This document shows, piece by piece, positions 25,885-36,379 of a stretch of 64,000 bases of DNA. Under the pieces are notes generated by a model. It did not search any database. It had not been told where the DNA came from and saw only the letters and a list, made by a program, of their open reading frames with translations. This DNA comes from Coffea arabica (taxonomy: Eukaryota; Streptophyta; Magnoliopsida; Gentianales; Rubiaceae): NCBI RefSeq assembly GCF_036785885.1, contig NC_092326.1:41626287-41690286 (forward strand), in the 5' to 3' direction. Each line of letters starts with the position of its first letter. Positions within the stretch are counted from its first letter, which is position 1. A program made the translations under genes and the position numbers.

Positions 25885-26685
25885 TACTTGATCGGTTTTC
25901 TTGAGGCGTCCCATATAGACCCTTCCAAATCCTCCTTCTCCCACCAGTAGTTCAGAATTGAAATTGTCTGTTGCAGCTGCGAGTTCGCGAAATGTGAATA
26001 CCTCTGCTGCAACTTTAACATGTCCATAACGAAGTATGTCCTCAGCTACTGTTCTTTGTTTACTAGGGCCTGAATAGATAATCACACTCGTGTGTATAAT
26101 ACGGGTTATAACAAGATAAATCTTAAGCAACAAGACAATCAGCTTATATTCCTGCAATCTCATAATCTCTATGTTGCAAAGGCTTGCGCTTGTGCATTTG
26201 GGAAGAAGAATCTAGTGTGGTCAGGAAATTGTGTTGAAATCTTCTTGTTCTTAACAAGGTGATCAATTTTAATGCATTCAGTTATTTCCTACAAGCCTTA
26301 AGGTCAAAAAAGAGGATTGATCAAACATTATTAAGTCTGTTAAGAATGCTGGAGCACAAAGTAACATTTGACATTTTCTGCACACTTGCAAAAACCATGT
26401 TCAGGTGTAAAATGCACATACTTTGTATAGATTAAACCTATCAGATACATAAATCGCCAAACAAAAAGGGGAAAAAAAAGCTCGAAAATGAAAGACGAGA
26501 TGAAATATTGTTTGGTTGGGGTAACCTGTATTCAGAGAAACACTTCTGACAATGGTGGACAATGCATCAGAGTCATCATATTTCTTGGAGATCTTCAAGT
26601 CGTTGATAGAACTCTTAGATGCTTTCAAAGGTGCCTTCCTCATTGTGGTGCTGCGCTGCATTGTGCAACAGGCCAATAATCTCAT
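24325..26685 (-). CDS. Receptor-like cytoplasmic kinase, RLCK-VII/PBL type, 385 aa
   Basis: This Ser/Thr kinase belongs to the family that relays signals from plasma-membrane immune and developmental receptors. Five exons in transcript order: 26685-26526, 26069-25888, 25806-25617, 25419-25028, 24558-24325, all in phase. Kinase motifs are complete: glycine loop [15 protein letters not shown] lysine 119, YRD Asp217 in [13 protein letters not shown] (Tyr for His is usual in this family), DFG Asp235 and CAPEY. The closest type I recognise is PBL23-like ([20 protein letters not shown]). The N-terminus MRLLACCTM lacks the Met-Gly-Cys myristoylation start common in PBLs but has two cysteines that could be palmitoylated. 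The start is the first in-frame ATG of exon 1; an earlier upstream exon cannot be excluded. The C-terminus is short and acidic (DEEEAIDFQ). Confidence 0.93.
25846..25884. repeat. (TG)n(AG)n compound microsatellite inside an 81-bp kinase intron
   Basis: On the kinase sense strand the repeat reads (TC)n(AC)n and begins almost at the donor site GTATCTC. It makes up nearly half of the intron 25807-25887. Confidence 0.9.
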
Positions 26686-27094
26686 CTCCTTCCACACCCC
26701 TCCTTTTGATTTTCCCAACAAACCTTCTCAGGTTCGAAAACAATCACAAAATGTGGTATCTTTCCATCTTTCTCTTTCATTTATTGACAATGCCAGGTAA
26801 TGTTTCAATACCTCCTCGGAGCCGAAGGATATTTTCAGATTAATTAAATTCAAGCTGGCATCATAAAGGAAAAAGAAAGCTAAAGAATGTATTGTTTTTG
26901 AACTTAAAGAAGGTTGTTCATTCACAGGAAAAAAGAAAGAAAAAAAAAGTGTTGGAAGAAGATTTGGTAAGAAACTCAATTGGGGTCGTGGAAGTAACTA
27001 CTTTCAGGCAGCTAATGACATGGAAGCCCGTTATATTCGTTAAAGTCTTAGGCAGAGAAGTACGAGAATATTATAAGCGGAATATTATAAACGG
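26686..27094. other. Kinase 5' flank
   Basis: Upstream region of the minus-strand kinase. It should hold its 5' UTR and promoter, but no distinct motif stands out. Confidence 0.4.
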
Positions 27095-27775
27095 AAAATT
27101 GTTGAAAACCTCCCTCAGATTTTGTCAAATGATTTTTTTATCCTTTATTTTTAAAATATTAACTTTATGTCCCTTAAAAATTCAAATTAGCAAAATTTGA
27201 TCCCATTCTAAATTTTCGATCACTTTTGAGCCTGAAATTACTACAGACCAGCTTGCAGTCATTTTTCATGTACAAAAAGGTCACATCACATCCCAATTTT
27301 TTAGTGGCAAAATGAATATGGATTAGGTCAGATCTCAATTTTTTAGGAAAAAATGAATATAAGTAGGGTTATATCTTACTTTTTTAGGGTTAAAAATACC
27401 GACGGATTAAACCATTTATTTAATTATATATGAGATAAAACCTTTTTGCCTCTGAAAAAATGATCACGTGTGAGTGGGTTCAAAATAAAAAGTGGTCGAA
27501 AACTTATTGTGTTTGGATTGCATTTTCTATGGATTTTTCGTTGGAAAATTACTGTAGTGATTTGATGTATGTGAGGTAAAAAGGTGATAGGGAAATGTGT
27601 TCACGGAAAACAAAGATCATTTTTCGGTGGAAAATGACTATCCAAACAATTAAGTTGGACCGAATTTTATCAACTTGATCCTATAAGGGATGTAAAATTA
27701 TTATTTTAAAAATAAAAGACAAAAAAATTTATTTGACAAAATCTAAGGGATGTTTTGAAGAATTTTTTCTATTAT
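27095..27775. mobile_element. Foldback element with long inverted arms, possibly with a nested MITE
   Basis: The left arm (about 27097-27185) contains CAGATTTTGTCAAATGATTT and TTATTTTTAAAATATTAACT. The right arm (about 27685-27775) is its inverse, with AAATCTAAGGGATGTTTTGAAGAA at the end. Inside, 27510-27650 has its own inverted ends (TGTTTGGATTGCATTTTC and CTATCCAAACA), which suggests a second element or a related sub-terminal repeat. Target duplications could not be defined. Confidence 0.55.
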
Positions 27776-27925
27776 AGATATATCGTATGAATATGACCAA
27801 GTTATTGCAAAGTTGACTAAATCCTTTCTTGGCATTGGATGGGTAAGCAGAATAAATGGCTGCTTCTAGTTCAAGTTTATGGAATATCATCACTAAATCC
27901 CATACAACCGAGAGAAGAGGATACC

Positions 27926-28164
27926 TAAGGTTGCAAACGAGTCGAACCGAGTCGAGTTTTGGTTTAATTGAACCTAGTCTTGATTTAATTTTATTGAACT
28001 CGAGCTTGACGAGCTGGCAACTTAAAGCTCGAGCTCGAAATAAATAAAAAATAATTATTTTATTTTTAAAAAAATAAATAAAATAATATTTTTTCTTAAT
28101 AAATAATAAAATATTAAGAATATATATGTAATTTTATACTTAAAATAAAAATATATATATATAC

Positions 28165-28209
<45 letters not shown>

Positions 28210-28274
28210 TCGAACTTAATATTTTGATCTCGAATTCGAGTTTCGCGAGCGGCTCGAGTTCATTTGCAGATCTA
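27926..28274. mobile_element. hAT-like MITE, GCAAACGAG family (copy 1)
   Basis: The element starts TAAGGTTGCAAACGAGTCG and ends TTTGCAGATCTA, with AGGATACC on both sides (27918-27925 and 28275-28282), an 8-bp target duplication. The ends are rich in CTCGAG. The interior holds AT dinucleotide runs (28149-28207). It is closely related, in opposite orientation, to 58441-58844. Confidence 0.85.
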
Positions 28275-28282
28275 AGGATACC

Positions 28283-29430
28283 TCATGTGATGTTCCAAGC
28301 CAACATAAAATATACATTCATATATAAATAAATTGCTCATTCAATTATGAAACATGCCGTATTTGAACGAGAGGGGTTAAATCCACACCCTGTCATGCTA
28401 AATTCACGTCCCATATATTTATTGGACAACAATAACTTCATCTATCAAATTTATTTGATTGTTCTTATGTAGTTCCTAGTAACATTTGTTGACAAAGCAA
28501 AAAAAAAAAAAAGAGAGAAATATATTTTCCTTTAGAGAGAATATATTTCAAAACAAATTTGGTACTCAATATTATAATATTTAAGCATACTTCACTTGAT
28601 GGAATTTTTTTTTTAAATTCCTTTTGGAAAAAGTCACATCCTATCACGTGTATGTCAGCAAAATTTTAAAAATATTCGAAAATATTGAAAAATATTGAGA
28701 GACAAGTCAAAAGTGTCACAAAGATAGAGAAAGGTTTTTCTTTGGATCTTTTCGTTCAATATTAGGTTTTGAAACTTTCTTTGGAATCTAGTTTGAGTGT
28801 TGTTTTCCAATTTTTTTGATATTGGTTTATAATTTTGTTGACATACACAGCATGTATTTTTTTAATAGTAGGAATGAATGTGAAGAATTCCAATGAGTGT
28901 ATTGTGATTAAATTTTATAACGTCAAATACCAAATTTGTTTTTGTGAAGTTTGAGTATCAAAATTACTCTTTTTTTTTTTTTCATACAATACATTCCATT
29001 CTACAACTACTCCTATATGGGGAAAGAAGGACCAAATGGATCAAAACGGGAAATTTGAAGGAAATTGAATCGCCACATACCTATTCGGATGCCTATTAGT
29101 CTATGTATCTACTGGTGAAATTTTTCAGGAAATTCTAGATTTTTTAGAATGCAAATAATCCCTTCCTCTACATCCAAGAAAAGCTTTAAATCTCTCCATG
29201 GCGGCCATCTACCCCTAGTTGGTTGAGTACCAAAATTACTCAACGGTTACAGTTTGGGTTTGAAAACTGCATTTTACTCTCTTCATTATTTACTCCAAGA
29301 AATATACTCAAAATAGAAATACTTAGCCGTATCTCAAATAACACAATTGAAATAGCACAGCCAGGAGAATGAAACCCAAAAAGGAAAATTTTTCCAAAAC
29401 AAAAAAAGAAAACCGCTCCTCTGACTGTAA
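28283..29430. other. Upstream region of cardiolipin synthase
   Basis: AT-rich sequence with no coding exon. The distal part is featureless; the promoter-proximal part carries the motifs listed separately. Confidence 0.45.
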
Positions 29431-29488
29431 CACGTGTAAACTTGCCACGTGTCATCTTCTTCCTCTAAAACCCTTTGTAAAACCCTAA
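29431..29488 (+). promoter_or_regulatory. Two G-boxes and a telo-box upstream of cardiolipin synthase
   Basis: CACGTG occurs at 29431-29436 and again at 29446-29451 (within GCCACGTGTC, an ABRE/G-box form). A telo-box, AAACCCTAA, lies at 29480-29488. All lie within 120 bases of the start codon. In plants these motifs bind bZIP/bHLH and TRB/PUR-type factors and are common in genes for mitochondrial and growth-related proteins. The role here is inferred from motif and position. Confidence 0.5.
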
Positions 29489-29549
29489 CCTTCAAACTGT
29501 CTTTCCACCTTTCTGCAACTGCAAAAACAATGCTTGACCATCATCGCCC

Positions 29550-32500
29550 ATGGCATTCTTCCGATCAATCCTTAAAGCCCTAATTTCCCAATCCACGAAA
29601 TCCCCGCTTCAAAACCCTAATTCTGTTTCTTCTTCTGCTAGAACCTTCGTCTCCCTCTGCTCCAGTTCCCAGTCCTACATATCCCACAATTCCAATAGTA
29701 ACATTATCAAAAACCCATTTTTTCTTCGGCCCCATTTTCTCTCTCCTATCCCTTCGTCCACTTTTGGCCCTCTATTTCTCTCGTCGCCCCCTTGGAAGCT
29801 ATCTCAATCCGCCACTCCCCTTCACCTCCAATGCGACGTCGCCTTGCTCAATCTTTCACCCAGGGTCCCATATGCCCTGAATAACATTATTACGTACAAA
29901 CTACGGTTTCAGGATTTAAACAGCAAGGAGAAGAAATATAGTGAGGGATTTAATGGGTCCAAGCTTGATCATACTGATTCTGATGCTCTGGTCAAAGTTA
30001 CTGATAGCTATTTGAATCTTCCCAATTTTATTTCTTTCGGTCGATTAGTCTCCGGCCCACTGCTTGGATGGTATATTTCTTTTTCAAATTTGGCCCTTTT
30101 TTTAAATTCATGAATTTAATATGTTTGTTGGTTTTTTGATTCATGCGGAAAATATAAAATGTTTACGTGCTTTCGATATTGATGGTGAAATGAAGGGGAA
30201 AAACCACATTTTGCTGAAAACTTTATGGTAAAACTCAATTACAACCTTTTCTCTGTGATGTATCCAAGCATAATTGAACAAGATGGAGAAGTAAAGAATA
30301 TTAATTTGTAAAAGTCCATAATTTTACTGCTTGCTAATTTGTTTAGTCGGATTTTAGTTGCTAAACATACATGAGAAAGTGGTCGTTCTAAGAAATTAGG
30401 ATTTATCTCTTAGTGCAGTCCAGGCTTCAGGCAACCTTGAAAGACAATAATGACTGTTGGATTATGAACCTGCACAACATTTATCGGTTGTTTAGTAACA
30501 ATGTACCTTTGCATACTACATTAGGAATCAAAAGTAGTATAGTGATCTTTGTTTTCTGCAATACTGATCCTCGATGAGGATATGTGAGTAATCCTCTATT
30601 ACTGGGTTTTGTTTTGCTGCTTCCTCCTTTTTTCCCCCTTTTATTTATTGTTTGTTTCTTGATCAGGTTTATGATAGCACATGGGCCTTGAGGAACATTA
30701 TATAACAGTTTAAGCCAAAATTTTAGCACTGAGTATCCCATTATTATCTCCTAAACATGCTTGTACTAGAATCCTTGAAAGGTTTATCTTCTCTTTGTGC
30801 GCGTGTTTGCATTTGCTTTGGCAAATAGAGTTGAAATATGATGTGTTGGGTTGGTACTATAGTATTTCAGTCTAGTTTGCTTATCATTGCATGTGGGAAT
30901 AGTGTTATAGGAGTAAGATGCTTATTCAGTCACCTCTACATTCAGTTATTCAACTGTGCTCTTAACCAACAGTTCTATTATTCAACTTGTCTTGTATATT
31001 TGGCCATTATAAAGTATTGTTCTAATTGACTTTGCAGGATGATCACCCATGAAATGTATCTTTCAGCATTTGTTGGTCTAGGTATCTCTGGTGTGACTGA
31101 TTGGGTATGGGAATTCTAGTCTTGTCATTATTGGATGTTTGATACGAGGAGATGCCAATATCTTCTAAGTTTTCCAATCTTCCTTGTAGCTGGATGGATG
31201 CCAATATCTTCTAATTTTTCCAATTTTGTAGCTAGATGGTTACTTGGCCAGGAAGATGGGAATCAATTCTGTGGTGGGTTCCTACCTTGATCCTCTTGCT
31301 GACAAGGTAATAATCAACTTTTTCTTGGCTGCCCGATTACATTAAAAAATTTTAATATTGTTTTCCTTTTGTCTTACACTTCTAATAAATGAATGTGACA
31401 TCTTTTTCACAGCATTACTTGGTTAGTGTAATTTTTCTCAGTATTTCATTGCATTCATGGGTGCAGGTACTAATTGGATCTGTTGCTTTGGGCATGGTTT
31501 ATAAAGGTCTTCTGCACCGTAAGTGTGTAATTGGTTTCCTACTTGTATGTGCCTTTTTTGTCATTTTTTTTAAATCGAAGAACTACTGATCAAATATCTA
31601 ATGCCATTGGTAACATTGCAAGTAACAGTGTGGTGACAAAAAAATTACTCTTTTTCTTTTTCTAAAACAATTAGTAATTTATTTTCTGTATACTTAGTAC
31701 CAAATAATTGTATGTCAGATATTCCCCTTTGTGTGATGTTAATTTTCTTTACAAAAGAGATGTCCACCTTTTGAGCTAGAAACTTTGTCAAAGATATATT
31801 TATGCAAGTCTGCCAGTTATATGGCCAACTGATACAAGAGAAATTTCTAGGATTAAAATTAAATTTTTGAAGATAATATCATCCTTTCTTTAGAAACTTA
31901 TTCAATTGGTCTTTTATCTTTTGTAGCCGGACTTGTTGCGCTTGTTGTGTTGCGTGATGTTGCCCTTGTTGGCGGGGCAGTCTATAAAAGAGCTAGCAGT
32001 TTGCAATGGCAGGTGAGGGAGATCTACCTGAAGCTCTTTATGACTAAGCTGCTCTATCTTTGCTTGACACTATTGAGTTAAATTCTTGTAACAGTGGAAG
32101 AGTTGGTTTGATTTCTTCAACCTTGATGGGACTTGCCCTGAGAAAGTTGAACCTCTCTTGATAAGCAAGGTATGTTCATTTTCTCAGGCCTGGGTACTTG
32201 GTGAAAAAGATGCAGCACAATAATCAGAAATCCATCAATTTAGTGAGAGCAGTTTGATATGCTTCTTCATGTCCTCTTTAAATGTGCCAAGAAGAGATAG
32301 GAAGAGGGAAGGATGGGTTTCTCATAACTAAAAGATGAAATCTCTATCTGCATGTTAGTAAGTTGTTTTCAGTGGCAAACCAAGGTCATTTTAAGCAGGG
32401 AAAAAAGAAAAGAGGAAGCTAACTGAGTCGGGATCTGCTTCTAGTGATTACTTAGCACACTAATATCATGAGAGGACGTGCGGGAAATTGTTAGGATGAC

Positions 32501-32867
32501 TGTATTGGATCAGCTGTATATTGCTCACTTGATTCATCCTAAATATAAATTTTATTTCTTTTTAGCTAAGTTCTGATATATATGTTGACAGTTGAACACA
32601 GTTCTCCAATTGGTCCTAGTTGCTGCAGCTCTTCTGCAACCAGAATTTGGTAGCGAGGAAACACAGTCATACATTACATATCTGAGGTACTTTACTTTGG
32701 GGAAGTAGTTTGGCATTTCATGTAGTAGAATTGTGTCATTTTACACCGGAATAACACATGGCATGCTTCTCAGTTGGTTGGTTGCTCTAACAACTGTCGG
32801 TTCAACAGCCGCATATGGAATACAACACCTAAAGACCGGGTCCAAGTCAATGGCAACTTCGTTGTAG
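29550..32867 (+). CDS. CLS: Cardiolipin synthase (CMP-forming), mitochondrial, 354 aa
   Basis: It joins CDP-diacylglycerol and phosphatidylglycerol to make cardiolipin in the mitochondrial inner membrane. Eight in-phase exons: 29550-30070, 31038-31104, 31232-31306, 31467-31518, 31927-32012, 32095-32169, 32592-32686, 32774-32867. Residues 1 to about 60 are Ser/Arg-rich and almost free of acidic residues, as expected of a mitochondrial presequence. The CDP-alcohol phosphatidyltransferase signature is perfect: Asp195, Asp198-Gly199, Ala202-Arg203, Gly212, Asp216 and Asp220 (spanning [11 protein letters not shown] and [10 protein letters not shown]). Hydrophobic membrane helices follow ([41 protein letters not shown]). 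The start is the first [16 protein letters not shown]. The acceptor of exon 3 lies in a 46-bp tandem duplication (listed separately). The gene is convergent with the PPR gene. Confidence 0.96.
31151..31240 (+). repeat. 46-bp tandem duplication containing the 3' splice site before CLS exon 3
   Basis: GATGCCAATATCTTCTAA followed by a pyrimidine-rich tract, TTGTAG and CT(G/A)GATGG occurs at 31151 and again at 31197. Each copy holds a possible branch-point sequence, a pyrimidine tract and a TAG acceptor (AG at 31188-31189 and 31230-31231). Only the downstream acceptor keeps the frame open. Use of the upstream one reads LDGCQYLL and meets a stop at the second TAG. Confidence 0.9.
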
Positions 32868-33932
32868 CCTAAATTTATGTGCTTTTCTGGTCCAGAGCAA
32901 AAGCAGAGCTGGAATTTTGTGTTTTTGCTTTTTTTTTTTTAAACAGAGTCATGAGTTTATGTTCACTTTTCTTGTATATTTTTTATCTTTTTCTTTCTTT
33001 CTTTTGGAAGAGAAAGTAATGCTTCAGATGTATTTTTGTACTTAACAGAATCATTGTACATGAGAACGCCAAATTTTATTTTATTTTTTTTAAATAAAAC
33101 ACTTTTTACGCCTTTTGCTATAGCCTCGAATTTACAACAATTGATGACAGATTAATATTCATGCTCGTATGCAATTCTCAGACTTGCAGCTTGTCAATAA
33201 AAGCGCACATTGCACCCAGAAAGCGGTACAAGGAGGGGACTGGTTTTTTCTTTCTTTGGCGAACAAGTAACCCAGGATTGTAATAATGAACTGACATTCT
33301 GGCATTTGTGAACCACTTGTCTCGAAAAGATTATTCATTCAGCAAATGATGCTCGTCCTGTAAGATTCTAATAAACCTAGCCGCAGGTTATAGGCCATTG
33401 AATTCCTCGAGAGTAAAGGCTTTGGTTGAGAAGCACGAATGTTTATTCAGCTGAAAAGAACACCCGAATCGCAATGCATGATCCTACACATGCCACATTC
33501 AGCATAATTAATGCCCACACTAACATCAATCAGAGAGTACGATTGGAGCCTGTAAGCATAATATCTCGTGAAAATTCTGAGTCCTTGAGCCTGTCTGAAG
33601 CCTAATACATAAAAAAAGCAGCACCGGTACGTACATTCATGTTATTGAAACGTATCTCCAAATGTATGCGAAAGGAAATATGATACGTTGAACTGCATTT
33701 GTGTACCATATATCTCCAGCAGAGTTAGTTTAATTGATAAAACACCTTAATAAACTGCGCAACTGATCATAACAAAATTATCAAAATCAAAACTTGTCGA
33801 GCTACCATAACTGAGTAGAAAACTACAATTCTATCCAGACAAAAATTACGTACAAATTATTTCTAACTTGGTCTCAGTATGATCATCGTATGATGCAGAA
33901 GCAGATTCAATAGACTACCATGTTCATCCTGT
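32868..33932. other. Intergenic sequence between convergent CLS and PPR genes
   Basis: This contains the 3' UTRs of both genes. No further coding exon was seen. Confidence 0.5.
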
Positions 33933-35132
33933 CTACTTTGCCAATCCTTCTTCAATCTCAGTCCACCGATCAGCATATGCTGAGAACTCCTTTTTTAGGT
34001 GCCCAATAATCTCCTTTGCTTCATCGACCTTTGAAATGCTAGCCAGACCCTCCACAAGCAACTTCATAGTCGTGAAATTTGGAACCCAACCCTTTGCAAG
34101 ACACTCTTTACAGATCTTTAGTGCAGCCTCAAAGTCCTCACCTCTACACAGGAAGTAAACCAGAGTGAAATAGCATTCGCCTTCGGGTTTAATCCCACTC
34201 TTCACCATCCTCTCAAACAACCCTTTTGCCTCCTCCAAATCTCCCTCCTTACAGAACCCGTGAATTAAGTGATGATAAGTTACTTTATTCGGCTTATAGC
34301 CTCTCGACAAGATGCTCTCAAACAATGCTTTTGCCTCCCTACACCTCTTTAACTTGCACAGCTTCTGAATCCTAATGCTATAAATACTAGTCCCAGGAGT
34401 TATGCTATGCTCTTCTTTCATCATCTTCAACACTTTACCGACATCCTCAAATTTCTCCTCCTCATAAAATCCCGCAATCATCGTCCCAAACGTTGTCCCA
34501 TTCGGCTTAACCCCTTTCCTACCCATTTCAGCCAATATCGAGTAACAAGAACTCGAATCACCAGACTCACAAAACCCTTTGATCACAGTATTGTAAGTAT
34601 CTAAATTCGGGACAATCCCATAAATTTTTGGATATTCCATATAAATCCGCTTCATTTCCTTGTAGTCCTTGGCTAAAACGCAAGAAAACAGCAAAGCATT
34701 AAGTGTTTTTACCGTTCTATCGAGACCGATCTCGTGCATTTCCTCAAACGTCTTGCGTGCATCAGCAACCATGCCAGCCTGCCCATACAGAACAACAAAA
34801 TGGGAAATATATCTCTCGGACTTCATATCGGGCCGGGCCATGGATTCCTCGACAAAAGACCGAATCCCATTGAAGTAATTTAAGTCCCTAAGCTTGGAAA
34901 TGGCTTTGGAGTAGGCGACGCGGTCGAGATGGGATTCCGGAGTCAGCGAAGCAGCGCGGCAAATGTCGAGTATTCGTTCTGGGTTCTTCTCGGCCCGAAG
35001 GAGAGAGAGCGCCGCCCGAGACTTTTCCTTGCTGGTCAGTGGGGTATTTGAGTTGGGATTTAGGATTGAGGTTGAGAAACGGCGGTGGTTTTGAAGCAGC
35101 AAGATTGATCGGAGCTTAAGGCGAAGGGCCAT
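33933..35132 (-). CDS. Pentatricopeptide repeat protein, mitochondrial type, 399 aa
   Basis: Intronless, as usual for PPR genes. The N-terminus MALRLKLRSILLLQNHRRFS is Arg/Leu/Ser-rich without acidic residues and fits a mitochondrial targeting peptide. About seven to eight P-class 35-residue helix-turn-helix repeats follow, for example TYNTVIKGFCESGD, TFGTMIAGFYEEEK, TYHHLIHGFCKEGDLEEAKGL and CYFTLVYFLCRGED. No E, DYW or SMR domain is present. P-class proteins bind single-stranded organelle RNA for stability, splicing or translation. The size and repeat layout resemble PPR336, a mitoribosome/polysome-associated protein of Arabidopsis; this is a family inference. It is divergent from Derlin and convergent with CLS. 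Confidence 0.95.
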   Translation of the reverse strand: MALRLKLRSILLLQNHRRFSTSILNPNSNTPLTSKEKSRAALSLLRAEKNPERILDICRAASLTPESHLDRVAYSKAISKLRDLNYFNGIRSFVEESMARPDMKSERYISHFVVLYGQAGMVADARKTFEEMHEIGLDRTVKTLNALLFSCVLAKDYKEMKRIYMEYPKIYGIVPNLDTYNTVIKGFCESGDSSSCYSILAEMGRKGVKPNGTTFGTMIAGFYEEEKFEDVGKVLKMMKEEHSITPGTSIYSIRIQKLCKLKRCREAKALFESILSRGYKPNKVTYHHLIHGFCKEGDLEEAKGLFERMVKSGIKPEGECYFTLVYFLCRGEDFEAALKICKECLAKGWVPNFTTMKLLVEGLASISKVDEAKEIIGHLKKEFSAYADRWTEIEEGLAK

Positions 35133-35649
35133 TGTGGGATCTAGGGTTCTAGGAATTCAGAGGATTGTCTTGTTCTTATGCGGGATTGGAGATTCAGGGT
35201 TTATGCTGGGGACTGTGGAGAGATTCGGAGAGCTTATCAAAGAATCGCGTCCATTGCAAATTTGCAATGAAACCCCAGCCTTTGCTCATATTTGCAATTT
35301 GTGGGTAGGATTAATGGCTCTCTACTATTTCTGTTGTGAAACTTTGGAAAAAAAATGTTTATGAAACGATTTTAAATATGTTATATGTGTAAAATTTGAA
35401 CAAATTTTATTGACGTATCACCGAATTCAATCGTGATAATGTAGCGTCAAGACTAACTCTTATTTAAAGTTAATTGCTTTTTTATTTTTTTCTGTAACAA
35501 ATTAACCACATTTTTAATACCAACATAGCTATAAAACAAAAAATTGTTATAGAAAGTTTTTAATTTTTTATAATACGATAAAATAGTAATCGTCCAAAAA
35601 TACTTTCACACTACGATAATTTCTAAACAAAGTGTTCTAAAACACATTC

Positions 35650-35760
35650 ACTCAAAATAGGGGGAAAGCTATAAGAGTTTTTCACTGTCAAATTCAGAGT
35701 TCGAATCCTACAGCTGGGAGCGAGGAGGGGTGGAAAAATCATATGTTAAAAAAAAAAACT
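35650..35760 (+). mobile_element. Possible SINE remnant
   Basis: AGTTCGAATCC at about 35697 matches the Pol III B-box consensus (GGTTCGANTCC), and an A-rich tail follows at about 35748. The upstream A-box is weak, and neither the 5' end nor a target duplication could be defined. Confidence 0.3.
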
Positions 35761-35993
35761 CAAGATTAATCGATTGCATGCTTAAAACTCCACAAGTGAA
35801 TGTAATACTATCAAAAGATCGAAGGGCTTGCACCATCCCAAATTGAAAGATCGTGGGATCTTTACTCTAGGTTTAAGGTCCATGGGAACCCTTCCTGTCA
35901 CCAATTGACTGGATAAGGTTTCTCTATGAGTCCCTCTTAGATTGCTCTGTTAGGCCAGTTTCTCGATGCTTCCTGCATCATTGAGTGCAGCGG

Positions 35994-36013
35994 GTGTGTG
36001 TGTGTGTGTGTGT
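35994..36013. repeat. (GT)n microsatellite
   Basis: About ten GT units lie in gene-free sequence. Confidence 0.9.
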
Positions 36014-36379
36014 TTCTACCTTCGAGGAAGAAAAAAAAAAGAATGTAATACTAAAAATGTTCACACTCACGATAGATGTGTATCCACGCTCACTCTGAGT
36101 ACCACTGCCTTCATTATGGTCCATCACTCTATTACGATGGTCCCATGATCCCATCACACTCTTTTAGCAAATTACACCATTTGAGGATTAATAAGATGAA
36201 GCCTAGGTCTTTTAGCATTTAAAAATTTTCACTATCCAATGCCACAAGAATAACTATATACTTGGGAAAAACAAAAACAAGTAACAACTGTTTTGAATCA
36301 AATCACCTAAAATGCCAAAAATGACAAAGAGCAATGTCATTAAATAAAAGTCCTATAATTTTCAGCAAAGGACAAAATT

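Larger units (their letters stand above)
35133..36379. other. PPR upstream region and intergenic sequence
   Basis: The first few hundred bases should be the PPR promoter. The rest is AT-rich and contains a SINE-like candidate and a GT microsatellite, listed separately. Confidence 0.45.
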
